From Thraustochytrium sp. TN22 (lineage: Eukaryota > Sar > Bigyra > Thraustochytrida > Thraustochytriidae), in contig JABLUY010000176.1 in NCBI GenBank assembly GCA_013306675.1, positions 18,292-82,291 of the forward strand: a stretch of DNA of 64,000 nucleotides, given 5' to 3'. This document shows, piece by piece, positions 19,447 to 30,200 of this stretch. A model generated the notes under the pieces. It was not told the origin of the DNA, searched no databases, and was given only the letters and a program-made list of their open reading frames with translations. Numbering within the stretch: the stretch's first letter is position 1; every line of letters starts with the position of its first letter. Made by a program: the position numbers and the translations under genes.

Positions 19447-21063
19447 TTACTGGCCGGCAGCAGCCGCCTCCTCAGCCTCCTCAGCATCGCGCGCCTTCCT
19501 GATGTCGTCCATGGAGATGACCTCGCTCATGAAGCCCGGATCCTTGTTGAGGGAAGAGAAGAGCTCGGCGTCGAACTTGTCCTTCTTGAGCAGGCGCTTG
19601 CACATCTGGTCGATGGCGGTGGAGGCGAGCACGCACTGAATGAAGCCGTCCACGAGGTCGTCGACCGAGAGGCCGAGCTTGTTGAAGTCCTTGCGGTCCA
19701 TGAGGAGAAGGCGGCCCGTGTCCGAGTCCCACGTGCCGTCGTCCTTGAGGATGGACAGGTTGGTGCCGAGCATGTCCCAAGAGGGCGTGCTGCCGTCGAG
19801 CGTCTCGGCGAGCGGCTTGGCAGCACGGCGCGCGTAGATGGCGAGCGGCCGGTAGCCCTCATCGGTGGCGCAAATCATCATGCGCACGTCCGCCACGAAG
19901 ATGTGGTACTTGGTGTTGGGAATGGTACCGACATGGTAGAAAGTACCGTTGTTGGACCGCGAGGACCAGGTCGAGTTGCCGACCAGGGCCTGCACAATGT
20001 ACTGGTCGTAGATGGTGTCCTTGGCCCAATCCATGAACTCGTCGAGCTCCGCCTTGGACGTGATGGTGAAGACGCCCTGACCCGCGTTGCTGTACGGCAC
20101 CTTGATGACGCCCACGTAGCCCATGGACTTGAGGTAGAGCGGAATCTCCGTGAGGGAGACGTCGTGGATGGTCTCCGGAGCGCGGATGGAGAGGCCAAAC
20201 TTGGACACCTCGGCGTTGAGGAAGTCGTACGACTTGCTCGCCACCAGCTTGTTGCGGCCGCCACTCAGGCACGAGATGATGGGGTTCAGCACGAGCGTCT
20301 TGGTGACGATCGGGATCCGGCTCCACGGCGCGATGGTCACGTACCGGAAGGCCGCGCGCACGGGCACCCAGACGTAGTCTTCGTAGCCCTCCTCCTTGCA
20401 CGGCTTCGCCAGGTCCACCTTGGTCGGGTAGTGCTTCTCCAGCTCGGTCTTCTTGACGCGCACCAGCAGCACACCGTCCTTGGTCCACTTGGCCGGCGGC
20501 TGCTTGTCGAGCTTGAAGAACTCCACCAGGAAGACGGCCTTGCCCAGGTAGTCGCTCATGCACTGCGCGTAGCCGGTCGCCTCCATCGGGTTCTTGTCAA
20601 AGATCACGGCGAAGATGCCGTCCGGGAGGTCCGCCTCCTTCTCCTTGAGCAGCGGCCCAAAGGTCTCCGCCACCATGCGGAAGTAGCCGGTGTCCTTGCT
20701 CGAGTCCGCCTCGGTCGTCGTGGCGGCCGGCATCGACTTTTGTCCGCTCGGGCAGCTGTTCGTCTCGATCACAATCATCTGCCGGTTCGCAGATTCGTTC
20801 GTAACGCAGAACAGGTCGGCACCGCTCCACTTGAAGTACGAGGGCTTGTACGAGAGCACCTCCAGCAGCTTCTCCTGGTCCGTCTCGGGGTGCAGGTGGC
20901 AGTACCGCATCGCCAGCCGCTTCTTGTCCAGCGACAAGAACGACTGCACCAGCGGGTGCAGCTGCGCGTTGAGCGCGCGCGGGTAGTAGTGCTTCTCCTG
21001 CTCCCACTCCCCCGGCTGGCACACCCACGACCGCCCCTTGTACACCTTGCCTGGCTTGCTCAT
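19447..21063 (-). CDS. Probable ATP-grasp-fold protein of unknown function, 538 aa
   Basis: I do not recognise a named family. The chosen start is the ATG at 21063 (AAGATGAGC, opening MSKPGKVYKGRSW). The frame continues 51 codons upstream, but that part is Arg/Ala-rich repeat-like sequence, probably leader. The central part has features of ATP-grasp enzymes: a Gly-rich loop (VIKVPYSNAGQGVF), a short hinge-like strand (YIVQALVG) and a later strand with acidic and basic residues (HIFVADVRMMI, then PLAIYARRA). Upstream segments (CPSGQKSMP, VVFLVEFF-like strands) look like the preceding Rossmann-type lobe. The C-terminal about 90 residues are helical and end in Glu/Ala-rich sequence. No signal peptide or membrane helix is seen. 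It could be a ligase or a catalytically dead relative; the metal-binding residues cannot be assigned with confidence. Confidence 0.75.
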   Translation of the reverse strand: MSKPGKVYKGRSWVCQPGEWEQEKHYYPRALNAQLHPLVQSFLSLDKKRLAMRYCHLHPETDQEKLLEVLSYKPSYFKWSGADLFCVTNESANRQMIVIETNSCPSGQKSMPAATTTEADSSKDTGYFRMVAETFGPLLKEKEADLPDGIFAVIFDKNPMEATGYAQCMSDYLGKAVFLVEFFKLDKQPPAKWTKDGVLLVRVKKTELEKHYPTKVDLAKPCKEEGYEDYVWVPVRAAFRYVTIAPWSRIPIVTKTLVLNPIISCLSGGRNKLVASKSYDFLNAEVSKFGLSIRAPETIHDVSLTEIPLYLKSMGYVGVIKVPYSNAGQGVFTITSKAELDEFMDWAKDTIYDQYIVQALVGNSTWSSRSNNGTFYHVGTIPNTKYHIFVADVRMMICATDEGYRPLAIYARRAAKPLAETLDGSTPSWDMLGTNLSILKDDGTWDSDTGRLLLMDRKDFNKLGLSVDDLVDGFIQCVLASTAIDQMCKRLLKKDKFDAELFSSLNKDPGFMSEVISMDDIRKARDAEEAEEAAAAGQ

Positions 21064-22498
21064 CTTGCCTCGCTTCGCGCCTCGCCTCGCCTCGCCTCGC
21101 CTCGCCGCTCCCGCTCGCCTCGCCGCTCCCGCCCTCTCGCGCGCGTCCCGGGTCTGCCCTCGCGCCGCCGCGGCCGCACTGCCGACTGGCGCCTCGCAAG
21201 CTACCTCTAGATACAAACCTCACGGGCGCTCGATCTCCCTCGACCCACTCGAACGCAGGCAGGCAGGCAGGCAGCCAGCCAGCCAGGCAGACGGACTCCC
21301 GGTCGGCGCTGGCCTGCCAGCGCGCGGCGCGTCCTCCTCGCCGCCCCTGCCGCTGCGTTGCCGGACTGCCGCGGCCCTCCGCCGCCGCGCCGCGGTCCGA
21401 GTCCCGGCGGTTTGGCGCCGCTGGGCTGCCTGCCGGTGCCAGTGGACGCGCGCGGAAGGCCCCGAGCGTTGGCGCTCTGCCTTCGATCCGCGCCGTGCTC
21501 CCCGCCCTTCTGGGCTTCTCCGGCCGTCCCTCCCTCTCCTTCCCTTGCCTTCCCTCCCTTTCTCCCTTCAAGTTTCGCCTGTGGCGCCCTGCGGTGCGAG
21601 GATGCGCATTTCGAAATTCGAATTCAAATTCCAAGACGCCGCCGCCACGAGGCAGTCGCGCGGCCAAGGCGCGGCCGAGGCGCGGCCGAGGCGCGGCCGA
21701 GGCGCGGCCGGCCGCCGGCTGCCGGCAAGCGCGAGCGACTCGGACTCGGAGCGAGCTGGCCCGCGCGGCGCCGGCAACGGCGCCGGGTTCTCCTGGAGAT
21801 TTGAATCCAGGCCGCATCTATCTACGTTGACGGGCCTACTGGCGGCAAAGCCGCGACGGAGCGCCAGCCAGCGGCAGCCCGACTCCCGTGACCGTGGCGA
21901 TCTTTTCGGGGCGCACTGCACTGCAGGCCGCCCGCCCACGCACGCGGCCGACCGCAGCCGCCGCCGCGCGCACGCACGCCCCGGCCGGCCGGCCGGCCGC
22001 CCGGCGCGATTGGCGGAAGCGCGGCGCCAACGGCGGCGGCGAGTCGCGGCGCCGGCTCAGCGGCGGCCAGCCCGCCGAGGAGGAGGCGGTGGCGGCGTCC
22101 ATTCCGGAGGGGCCCTGCAGAGACGAGGCCACCGGCGGGGCCACTGCACGGAAAGGGGGGCGCGCCCGGCGCGCACCTGCGAACTGTGATCATGACTGAT
22201 CAGGCTCATCAGGGCTCCGTCAGCTTAACGTTACAGTTAGGCCTGCCACGCGACCAGAGGGGGCGCAATTAGTGCCAGCCTCAGCATCCTGGGAGTCATG
22301 CGCCCGGGAAGGCCCCGCGCGTCATCTTGCGAAGAAGGAGTGCAAGAGCAAGTGCACGGTGGGTCGGGCGCGAAAGTTGCAAATGTGCATGTTGTCGTTG
22401 CTGCTGCGCCGCCGCAGTGGACCTGGTCAACTTTTGATTAAGCTTCCTTGCCAGTTGGTGTACCATAATGTCTGGTCTTTTGCGTGTCAAAGAGAGTG
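21064..22498. other. Intergenic region upstream of the ATP-grasp-like gene
   Basis: No gene is supported in this 1.4 kb. It contains CGCCT pentanucleotide repeats near 21078-21105, an AGGC/AGCC run near 21256-21285, an AT island (TTCGAAATTCGAATTCAAATTCC) near 21607-21630 inside highly GC-rich DNA, and a GGCGCGGCCGA tandem run near 21660-21710. The ankyrin gene 3' UTR should lie at its right edge. Confidence 0.5.
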
Positions 22499-23368
22499 TC
22501 AGAGCTCATCGTGGCGGCCATGAGAGAAGCAGCCACCCAGGGCAAGTTCGAGCCGACGGCGGTTGGAGCCCGAGTGCTGGCTCAAGAGCTCGCTTTGAGT
22601 GGCCTGCGCGGGACAAGCTGCAGCACCTAGCCGGCGCAGCTCACGAGTCGCCTCGACGTGGCCGAGGTGCAGGGCATGCAGGAGTGCCGTGTGACCCGCC
22701 GCGTCGGCCATGTCCGCGCGCGCGCCAGCAGCGAGCAGCTCGTCGATGGTGCGCGCATCGTTGCGCTGCGTCGCATAAATGATCGGAGTCCAGCCGTGCT
22801 TGTCCACCGCATTGGCGTCCGCGCCGTGCTGAAGCAGCACGCGGATCATGGCGTCGTGCCCGTTCAGCGCCGCTAGGTGAACCGGCTGGCGGCCCAGCGC
22901 ATCTTGAGCAACCACGCTTGCCCCTGCGGCCAAGAGCGCAGAGACAACGGCAGCATGGTTGTCCTCCTCTGGCACCTCGGTAGCCAGATGCTTTGGGCAC
23001 AGGTTGTGATTCACCTCGTGCTGCAGGCTGCACACAACCCCGAGCATGAGGGCCGTGAGCGCCTCGTCGTGACACCGCGCTTCAAGCGGGCTGTCAAGAT
23101 CAATGAGCGCATTCACCACGTTCTCGTGGCCAAGCGAGGCTGCATATGCCAGCGGCGAGCATGCACCGGCCCTGTACGAGGTTGCGTTCACGAGTGCCGG
23201 GTCCAGCGCCACCGCGTCCCTGAGCGCCGCCACGTCGGACCTCTCGATCATCCGCAGCACGTCACGCGACAGCTGCTGCTGCTCCTGCTGCTCTTGCACG
23301 GCCTCCGCACTCGCACTGCCGACGAAGTGAGCCATCATGAGCGCCGCCACCAGCCTCATTCTCCTCAT
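22499..23368 (-). CDS. Secreted or lumenal ankyrin-repeat protein, 289 aa
   Basis: The start is set at the ATG at 23368 because the next residues (MRRMRLVAALMMAHFVGSAS) form a good signal peptide with cleavage after ASA. The open frame extends upstream to about 24010, but only through a minisatellite that keeps every frame open. After a Gln-rich segment (EAVQEQQEQQQ) come about five ankyrin repeats, clearest in HAAVVSALLAAGASV, GRQPVHLAALNGHDAMIRVL and KHGWTPIIYATQRND. The C-terminus is Arg- and Cys-containing (SNRRRLELALGGC). Ankyrin repeats bind other proteins; a signal peptide before them is unusual, so the repeats would face the ER lumen or cell exterior. The partner is unknown. The gene is divergent from the HYDIN gene. 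Confidence 0.78.
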   Translation of the reverse strand: MRRMRLVAALMMAHFVGSASAEAVQEQQEQQQLSRDVLRMIERSDVAALRDAVALDPALVNATSYRAGACSPLAYAASLGHENVVNALIDLDSPLEARCHDEALTALMLGVVCSLQHEVNHNLCPKHLATEVPEEDNHAAVVSALLAAGASVVAQDALGRQPVHLAALNGHDAMIRVLLQHGADANAVDKHGWTPIIYATQRNDARTIDELLAAGARADMADAAGHTALLHALHLGHVEATRELRRLGAAACPAQATQSELLSQHSGSNRRRLELALGGCFSHGRHDEL

Positions 23369-24294
23369 CCTCACGCCGCCAATAGCCTGCCGCGCAGGCC
23401 TCTCCCGAGCGAGGCCAGCGCCGCTGCCGAGCGATTGGGTCTCGACCAGCGCCGCTGCCGAGCGATTGGGTCTCGACCAGCGCCGCTGCCGAGCGAGTGG
23501 GTCTCGACCAGCGCCGCTGCCGAGCGATTGGGTCTCGACCAGCGCCGCTGCCGAGCGATTGGGTCTCGACCAGCGCCGCTGCCGAGCGAGTGGGTCTCGA
23601 CCAGCGCCGCTGCCGAGCGAGTGGGTCTCGACCAGCGCCGCTGCCGAGCGATTGGGTCTCGACCAGCGCCGCTGCCGAGCGAGTGGGTCTCGACCAGCGC
23701 CGCTGCCGAGCGATTGGGTCTCGACCAGCGCCGCTGCCGAGCGATTGGGTCTCGACCAGCGCCGCTGCCGATTGGGTCTCGACCAGCGCCGCTGCCGAGC
23801 GATTGGGTCTCGATTCGCGCCGCTGCCGATCGATCGGTCTCTGCCTGCGCGTGGACAGACCTCGCTGTCGGCGCCCAGGTCCTCCCTGCGCGGGGTTCGA
23901 GCGCCTACGCCGCCACGGCACCAGCAGAGGGGGCAGGTTACGTGCGGCGCGGCACGCCCCTCCAGGTCGCGCCGGTGAAGGCAGGCCCAGAACGGCTGGA
24001 AGATGTCCATCGTGCCCCCGCGCGTGGCCGTTGAGCAGAGCGCCGCGGCTACGAGCGCGAGGAGGGCAACGAGCCCGCGGCGGCGACGAGCGCGCGCGCA
24101 CCGCGCCAGAGCGGCAACGCGGCGTCGCTGGGCGCCGGCGCGGCGCGGCGCGGCGCGTCAGGCGAACGGGTCGCCAGTCCGTCGGCGCGTCTTGGCGCGA
24201 CACGGCGCGGCGCGGCACGGCACGGCACGGCACGGCGCGGTGCGGTGCGGTGCGGCGGGGCCAGGCACTCACTCCAGGGCGGCGGCGCTAGAGG
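23369..24294. other. Divergent promoter region (ankyrin / HYDIN) containing a minisatellite
   Basis: This 926-bp spacer separates two divergent genes. Nearly half is the 31-bp minisatellite. Near 24205-24258, just before the HYDIN start, lies a CGGCA/CGGTG pentanucleotide tract. No independent gene is supported, although repeat-driven frames are open on both strands. Confidence 0.6.
23426..23824. repeat. 31-bp minisatellite, 13 copies
   Basis: Units begin GCCGAGCGATTGGG and end CCAGCGCCGCT. Copies start at 23426, 23457, 23488 and so on every 31 bp to 23767; that copy is 27 bp (4 bases lost), and the last starts at 23794. Degenerate edges extend to about 23400 and 23850. The main variant is GCGATTGGG versus GCGAGTGGG. 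Because 31 is not divisible by three and the unit lacks stops, several frames stay open on both strands. Confidence 0.97.
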
Positions 24295-27200
24295 ATGGAG
24301 CCCGGGCGCGGCGGCGCGACGCGCCGCAAGCAGCATGTGCCGCCGCACGTCAAGTATGCCGGGTACATGTCGGCGGAGGAGGAGCGCGCAGCGCACGAGT
24401 ACAAGCCGACGCCGAGCATGATGCTGGAGGCGAGGCGAGGCAACAATGAGGAGGAGGCGGCGCAACGGCGCAAGAAGGGACGCGTGCCGGAGATCATCGA
24501 GTTTGTCGCTGACGCCGAGGTGGGTGGGTGCACCGTGCCCTTGGACGAGCCCATCTTTCAGCCGTACCCGCTGCAGATGCAGTTCAAGGACTACGCGGAG
24601 TACGGCGTGTACAGGCAGACGCTGCACTTTCGTAACAATGACAGCGTGCCGCGGCGGCTGCGTGTCGAGGCGCTGGACGGGCCGAACTTCAGCGTGCGGC
24701 CCCACGCGCGCACCGCCGATAAGGTGGCGCCCGGCATGGAGCTGAGCTTCGAGGTCACCTTCAAGCCGCACGGGCGTCGCGACTACCGGGAGAAGCTGGT
24801 CTGCGTCACGGAGCGCGAGCGCTTTGTGGTGGAGATCAGCGCGCTTGGGCCGTGGGCGTGCCTGGACTTCCCGGACGAGGTCGGCTTCGGCACCTGCCCC
24901 GTGCGTCACCTGAATGAGCGGACCTTTCTCGTGCGAAATGTTGGCGAGCGCGACACGCGGTTTGCGCTGCGTGCTACGGAGCCCTTTGACGTGCGGCCGC
25001 GCGCTGGCTACCTGGGCATGGGCGAGTCCGTCCAGGTGACGCTGCTCTTCAACGCGGACGTATGTGCCGAGTACGATGGCGAGCTGGAGGTGGCCTACGA
25101 GAACGGCCAGGCGTCCTACGTGCACGTGCACGGGTCGACGGAGTCAGTGAATGTGTCCATCGACACACCCGTGGCCGAGGTGGACTCCGCCTACATCACA
25201 CTCATGTCGACCTGCACGGTGCGCATCACCAACGACGCCGACATCCCGGTCAACTACGAGTGGAAGTCCTTTGCCACAACGCTCGAGGACGCCGCCGAGA
25301 AGGCGCGCCTCCTCCAGGAGCTGGACCGCCTCGAGGCGCTCGAGGCGCAGGCGGAGGGCGTCGATCCGTTACTGCTCAGGCAAAAGTTCAAGAACCTGCG
25401 TCGCGCCGTGGAGGACGACGCCATGCTCTTCGCGGACGAAAACTTCCGCATCGAGCCGCTTGCCGGCCAGGTCTGGTCGCACTCGTCCAAGGAGGTCACC
25501 ATCAGTTTCTCGCCGCTCATCGCGGCGGACTACGCCTCGGTGGCCTGCCTCGCCGTGACGGGCCGCGAGAACCGCATTCCGCTCAAGATCTTGGGCCGCG
25601 GCATTGGCCCCAAGGCCGCCTTCTCGGCCGCGATTGTGGATGTGGGTCGCGTCTTCACGGGCTCCGCGCATACCTTCGAGGTGGACCTGGAGAACCGCGG
25701 CGACATCGCCTGCGAGTACAGCCTTGACGACCCGGGCCCCGAGCTCGCCGAGGCCGTCGCCTTTGCGCCACGGGCCGGCGCCTTGGCCGTTGGCGAGACG
25801 CACACGCTTAGCATCAACTTTTCTTCGCGCAGGCTAGGCGCCTTCTCGGACATCTACACCTTCTCCATGAAGGGCAGCAAGGACAAGCTACGCATCCGCG
25901 TCAAAGGCTCGGTCATCGGACCTACCTTCGAACTCAATGTCACCGAGTTCAACTTCGGCCGCATCGCGTACGGCTTTTGCAACACGCGGGACTTCACCAT
26001 TAAGAACACCTCGGCCATTCCCATGGACTTCGAGCTCCGCGTGCCGGGCGACGGCAAGTTCGACGAGCCCGAGTTTGTCCTCGAGCCGTCGAGCGGCACC
26101 ATCCCGCCGGCCTCCGAGCAAGCCGTCCGCCTCAACCTTACTTCACGCACCGTCATGCGCTACCAGATGGAGGTGGTCGTCGACGTCCCGGGCATCGGCC
26201 CGGCGCAGTGCAGCGTGCCCGTGCAGGCGGAGTGTGCTGTAGCCTCGGTCGGCGTGCACCCGAGCCACGACGACCCAGCCCCCGCGGAGGACGGCGCCTT
26301 TGCGGCCGTGCCGCCCGAGGGCGAGTACGACTCGGAGTCGCGCGGCCCAGACTCCTCGCGCGAGGGTGATCTGCACCTGGACTTTGGGCCTTGTTTCTTG
26401 CGCTATCCGTACGTGCGTCAGCTCCTCCTGCGCAACACCTCCGATGTGTCCGCGCACTTTGAAATCACGCCGCAGGATGAGGCCACGCTGCCACTCGCCG
26501 CCTATGAGGTGAGCGAGCCCAGCGGTACGATCGAGCCCATGAGCGAGCTGCGCGTCGACGTCACCATGCGCGTGGAGCGCGCCGGTAGCCTCTCGCTTCC
26601 TCTGCTTGTGCAGATTCGCGGCAGCGAGAAGCCGCCGCTCATGGTGGACCTCACCGCGTACGGCTGCGGGCCCAACGTCGTCGTGGAGCCCAGCGAGGAC
26701 CTCGACTTTGGCCTTGTCGAGTGTCTTCACGCCGAGACCCGCTCCTTCACGCTGCACAACCGGTCTCTCATCGCGGCACCCTTTGCGAGCTTCCTCAAGG
26801 ACCTGCGATCGCGCTTTGCCATTGACTGCGCCGAGGGTTGCCTGGGGCCTGGGGAGGACCTCACCTGCACCGTCTCGGTCTGCCCTGACGACGCCGGCGC
26901 GCTGCGCGACGAGCTGCACGTGGTCGTCACGGATGGCACCAGCCTGGTGCTGCCGCTGCGTGCCAAGGGCTCCGGCACGACGATCTTTTGCCAGGAGCTC
27001 GACGCGCTGCGCGCCTGCGATTTTGGCAACGTCTTCACAAGCCGCCCGCACGAGCGCAAGTTCTTGCTTGAAAACCGGGGTCGTCGCGAGCAGCTCCTCA
27101 CGTGGACCAACCTCTCGGTGGAGGAGAAGAACGAGGAGCGCAAGCGCCGCATCCTCGAGCAGGACCGTCTGCTGCGCGACAAGGACCCGGACGTGCAGAA

Positions 27201-30200
27201 GCGCGCGGCGCGAGTGCGCATCCCGGAGGAGCCCGTACCGATCTTCACCGTTTACCCGGACTCGGTCCTGCTCAAGCCACGCATGGGCTGCATCTTCACG
27301 GTGCGCGCCGAGTCCGCGGCGGGCGGGCGCCTCCAGGAGAACCTTGTGCTAGACGCCAAGGTCGGCAAGGACAAGCAGATGACGCGCGTCACCGAGGCGG
27401 CCGTTGAGGCCTCCTTTGTGGACCCGCTGCTGGAAAGCTCCGTGGATATCATCGACTTCTGCTTCACCTTCAACCCGGACCAGGACGACCAGGTTCGCGG
27501 CGCCGCCGACCTCACGCAGCGCCGCGCGCTCAAGCTCAAGAACGTCTCGCAGCTCCCGCTCAGCTTCATTTTGCGCACGCAGGAGCCCTTCGCAGTGGAC
27601 ACCTGGGAGGTCTCCCTGGACCCGGAGCAGGAAACCACGCTGCACGTGCTCTTCAACCCGCTGCTCAAGGGCGACGACCTCAAGACGCAGACGATCCAGG
27701 GCAAGCTCGTTGCCACCTACCAGGACCACCCGCAGCGCGACACATGGGAGATCCGTGCGCAGATCAACTTCCCCAACCTCGACCTCGAGTACTCCACGCT
27801 AGACTTTGGCTGCCTGCTCAACGACACCTCCGCCTCGCAGCGCTTTCGCATCACCAACACGTCTGTCATCGACGTCATGTACGCCTGGGCCTTTCTCGAG
27901 GAGTCCGCCGCCGGCGGCGGCGGCCCCACCACAGCGGGCCGCCGCCCCGTGCGCGGCGCGCTCGAGCGCCCGGAGCCCAACGACGTCTTTGACATCCGCC
28001 CGATCCGCGGTCTTCTGCGACCAGGCGAGTCCCAGGACGTGGAGGTTTCCTACTTTGCGCATGCCAACCAAAAGTTCGACGTTACCGCGGTCTGCGAGGT
28101 GGAGGGCGGCCCGGACTACCCGGTCCAGCTCCGCGCCGAGGCGTCGCAGATTTCCTTTCGTCTCGACCAGGAGGCGCTCGACTTTGGCGACTTGATCCAT
28201 GACAAGTCCGACGAGCAGACCTTTGTCATCACCAACACAAGCAAGGTCGCCTTCGACTTCCGCGTCGTCTCGCCGCTGCCGGAGGTCGTCTCCTGCGTCC
28301 CATCTGAGGGCCGCATCTTCGCCAAAGAGTCGCAAAAGATCACCGTGCGCTTCTCGCCGCGCACGCCAGAGCTCGTACTGCAGAACGTGCTCATCGAGAT
28401 CGCGCACCTCGAGCCCTTTGCGCTCCCGGTCTCGGGCCGCGGCATCTTCGCGTCAGCCGCGCTCTCGCTACCGCGCGCCGAGGACTGCCTGCGCGAAGAC
28501 CTCGAGGTCGAGGCGCTCAGCCAGGACGCCGGCCGCCAGGACGACCACCTGCTGCCGCCTGACCTGCAAGAGTGGCTCGGCCTGCTCGCCGAAGCCGAGG
28601 AGAACTTGCGCGCCGCGGCCGGCGCCGCGGCCGCAGCCGGCGGATCGCAGCAGCCGGCCGTGGACACCATCACCAGCTCGGGCTTGCGGCCCGTCACCGT
28701 GGCGGCTGCAGCTGCGCGGCCGGCCGCGCCGGGGGACCGCCCCCCAAACTCAGCACCGGCACGGTCCTCGGGCCAGCCACTCACGCCGTCGACAGGGTCG
28801 TCGGACCGCCAGAGCAACTCGCAGCAGTCCAACTCACAGCAGTCCTCGTCGAACGCTTCGCGCGGCACCAAGCGCACCAAGAGCTCCAAGAGCACGCGCA
28901 GCTCCAAGAGTTCAAAGAGGAGCACGCGCTTTGACCTGGCCAAGGTGCGCCTGGAGACCGAGGCGGACCGCCTCCGCTTCTCGCGCTTTTTGCATCGCGT
29001 CTTCGACGGCCCCGCCGACCCGTCGTCCGCGCCGGTCTTCACACTGGCCACTTACGTCGTGGACTTTGGCAACGTCGTCGTGGGCAAGTCGCGCAAGAAG
29101 CCCTTTCGCGTGCTCAACACGTCCAAGATGCCGCTCTCCTTCGCCGTGGGCAGAATATCCACCCCCACCGCGTCGCTCGGCATCGAGCCGGCGCAGGTCG
29201 CCAAGGTGGGCGAAGGCGAGAGCGCGGACCTGCAGATGACCTTTGTCGCGAAGAAGGACGCCCCGCTCGGCCCTCTCACGTGGAACATTCCCATCGACGT
29301 CTCCAATGGCCCGCCGCTCCAGGTGCAAGCGCGTGTCAACATCACCATGCCGGAGCTTACCGTGGCGCCGGCCGACGTCCTGGACTTTGGCGACCTCATG
29401 GTCGGCCAGTGCAAAGTCATCACCTTCCAGCTCAAGAACATCTCGCCGGTCCCGGCGGAGTGGTCTATCCTGGCGGACAAGGCGGCCAACCCCTCGGCGC
29501 GCGCGGATGCGCGTGCCATCTCGTGCACGCCCACGTCCGGTACGCTGCAGCCGAACCACCGCTGCAACATTGAGGTGACCTTCACGCCGCGGGAAGCGCG
29601 CGCCTACCAGTCGAAGCTGCCCATCAAGATTACCAGCAACCCGCGCATGCGTACCATCACGTGCAAGGGCGCGGCAAAGGCCGTTCAGCTCGAGGTGACC
29701 TCGGACCTCCTCGAGATGCGGCCCACCTTGCCCTCTCTGGGCGACGTAGCCACGCGAGACTTCACCATTCGCAACACCTCGGCCTGCGACGTCGAGGTCT
29801 ACTCCATTGACTTCGACGACCAGCACAAGCACGAGGACCTTGTTCTCACCACCGTGCTGGAGTCCATGGGCTATGCCACGCACCTGCGGGCGCAGCCGCG
29901 TAGGGCCGGTGAGCCGCTGCAGCAGAGCGTTCTTGAGCAGTACTCGGAAGTGATCCAGGAGAAGGAGCCGACGCTGGACTCGCCGGTCGCTGCTGTCGAG
30001 GGCGAGGCCTCGCCGGATGGCGTTGGCGCAATTACCGAGGGCGTGCTTGGCGTAGACGCCAAAGAGCAGGAAGACGGTGTCGGCGACCTGGAGAACGTTG
30101 GCGAGGCCGCCCTGCAGGTCCTCACGACGGCCGACCGCATGGCCAACCCGAGCTACCGTGACCGGGGCCTCGCCATGGATCTCGTTCTCCTCCTCTCGCC

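Noticed and set aside
23426-23824. CRISPR-like array
   Set aside because: Units are head-to-tail with no unique spacers, and the DNA is eukaryotic; it is a minisatellite.
23337-23978. Plus-strand repeat protein with AERLGLDQRRCR units
   Set aside because: Produced by the 31-bp minisatellite in whichever frame is read; equivalent repeat peptides appear in other frames and on both strands.
24-24010. Upstream extensions of several frames (ARS2-like to 9112, ATP-grasp-like to 21216, ankyrin to 24010)
   Set aside because: The added parts are low-complexity, repeat-derived or without similarity, and better start codons lie just before conserved domains or signal peptides.
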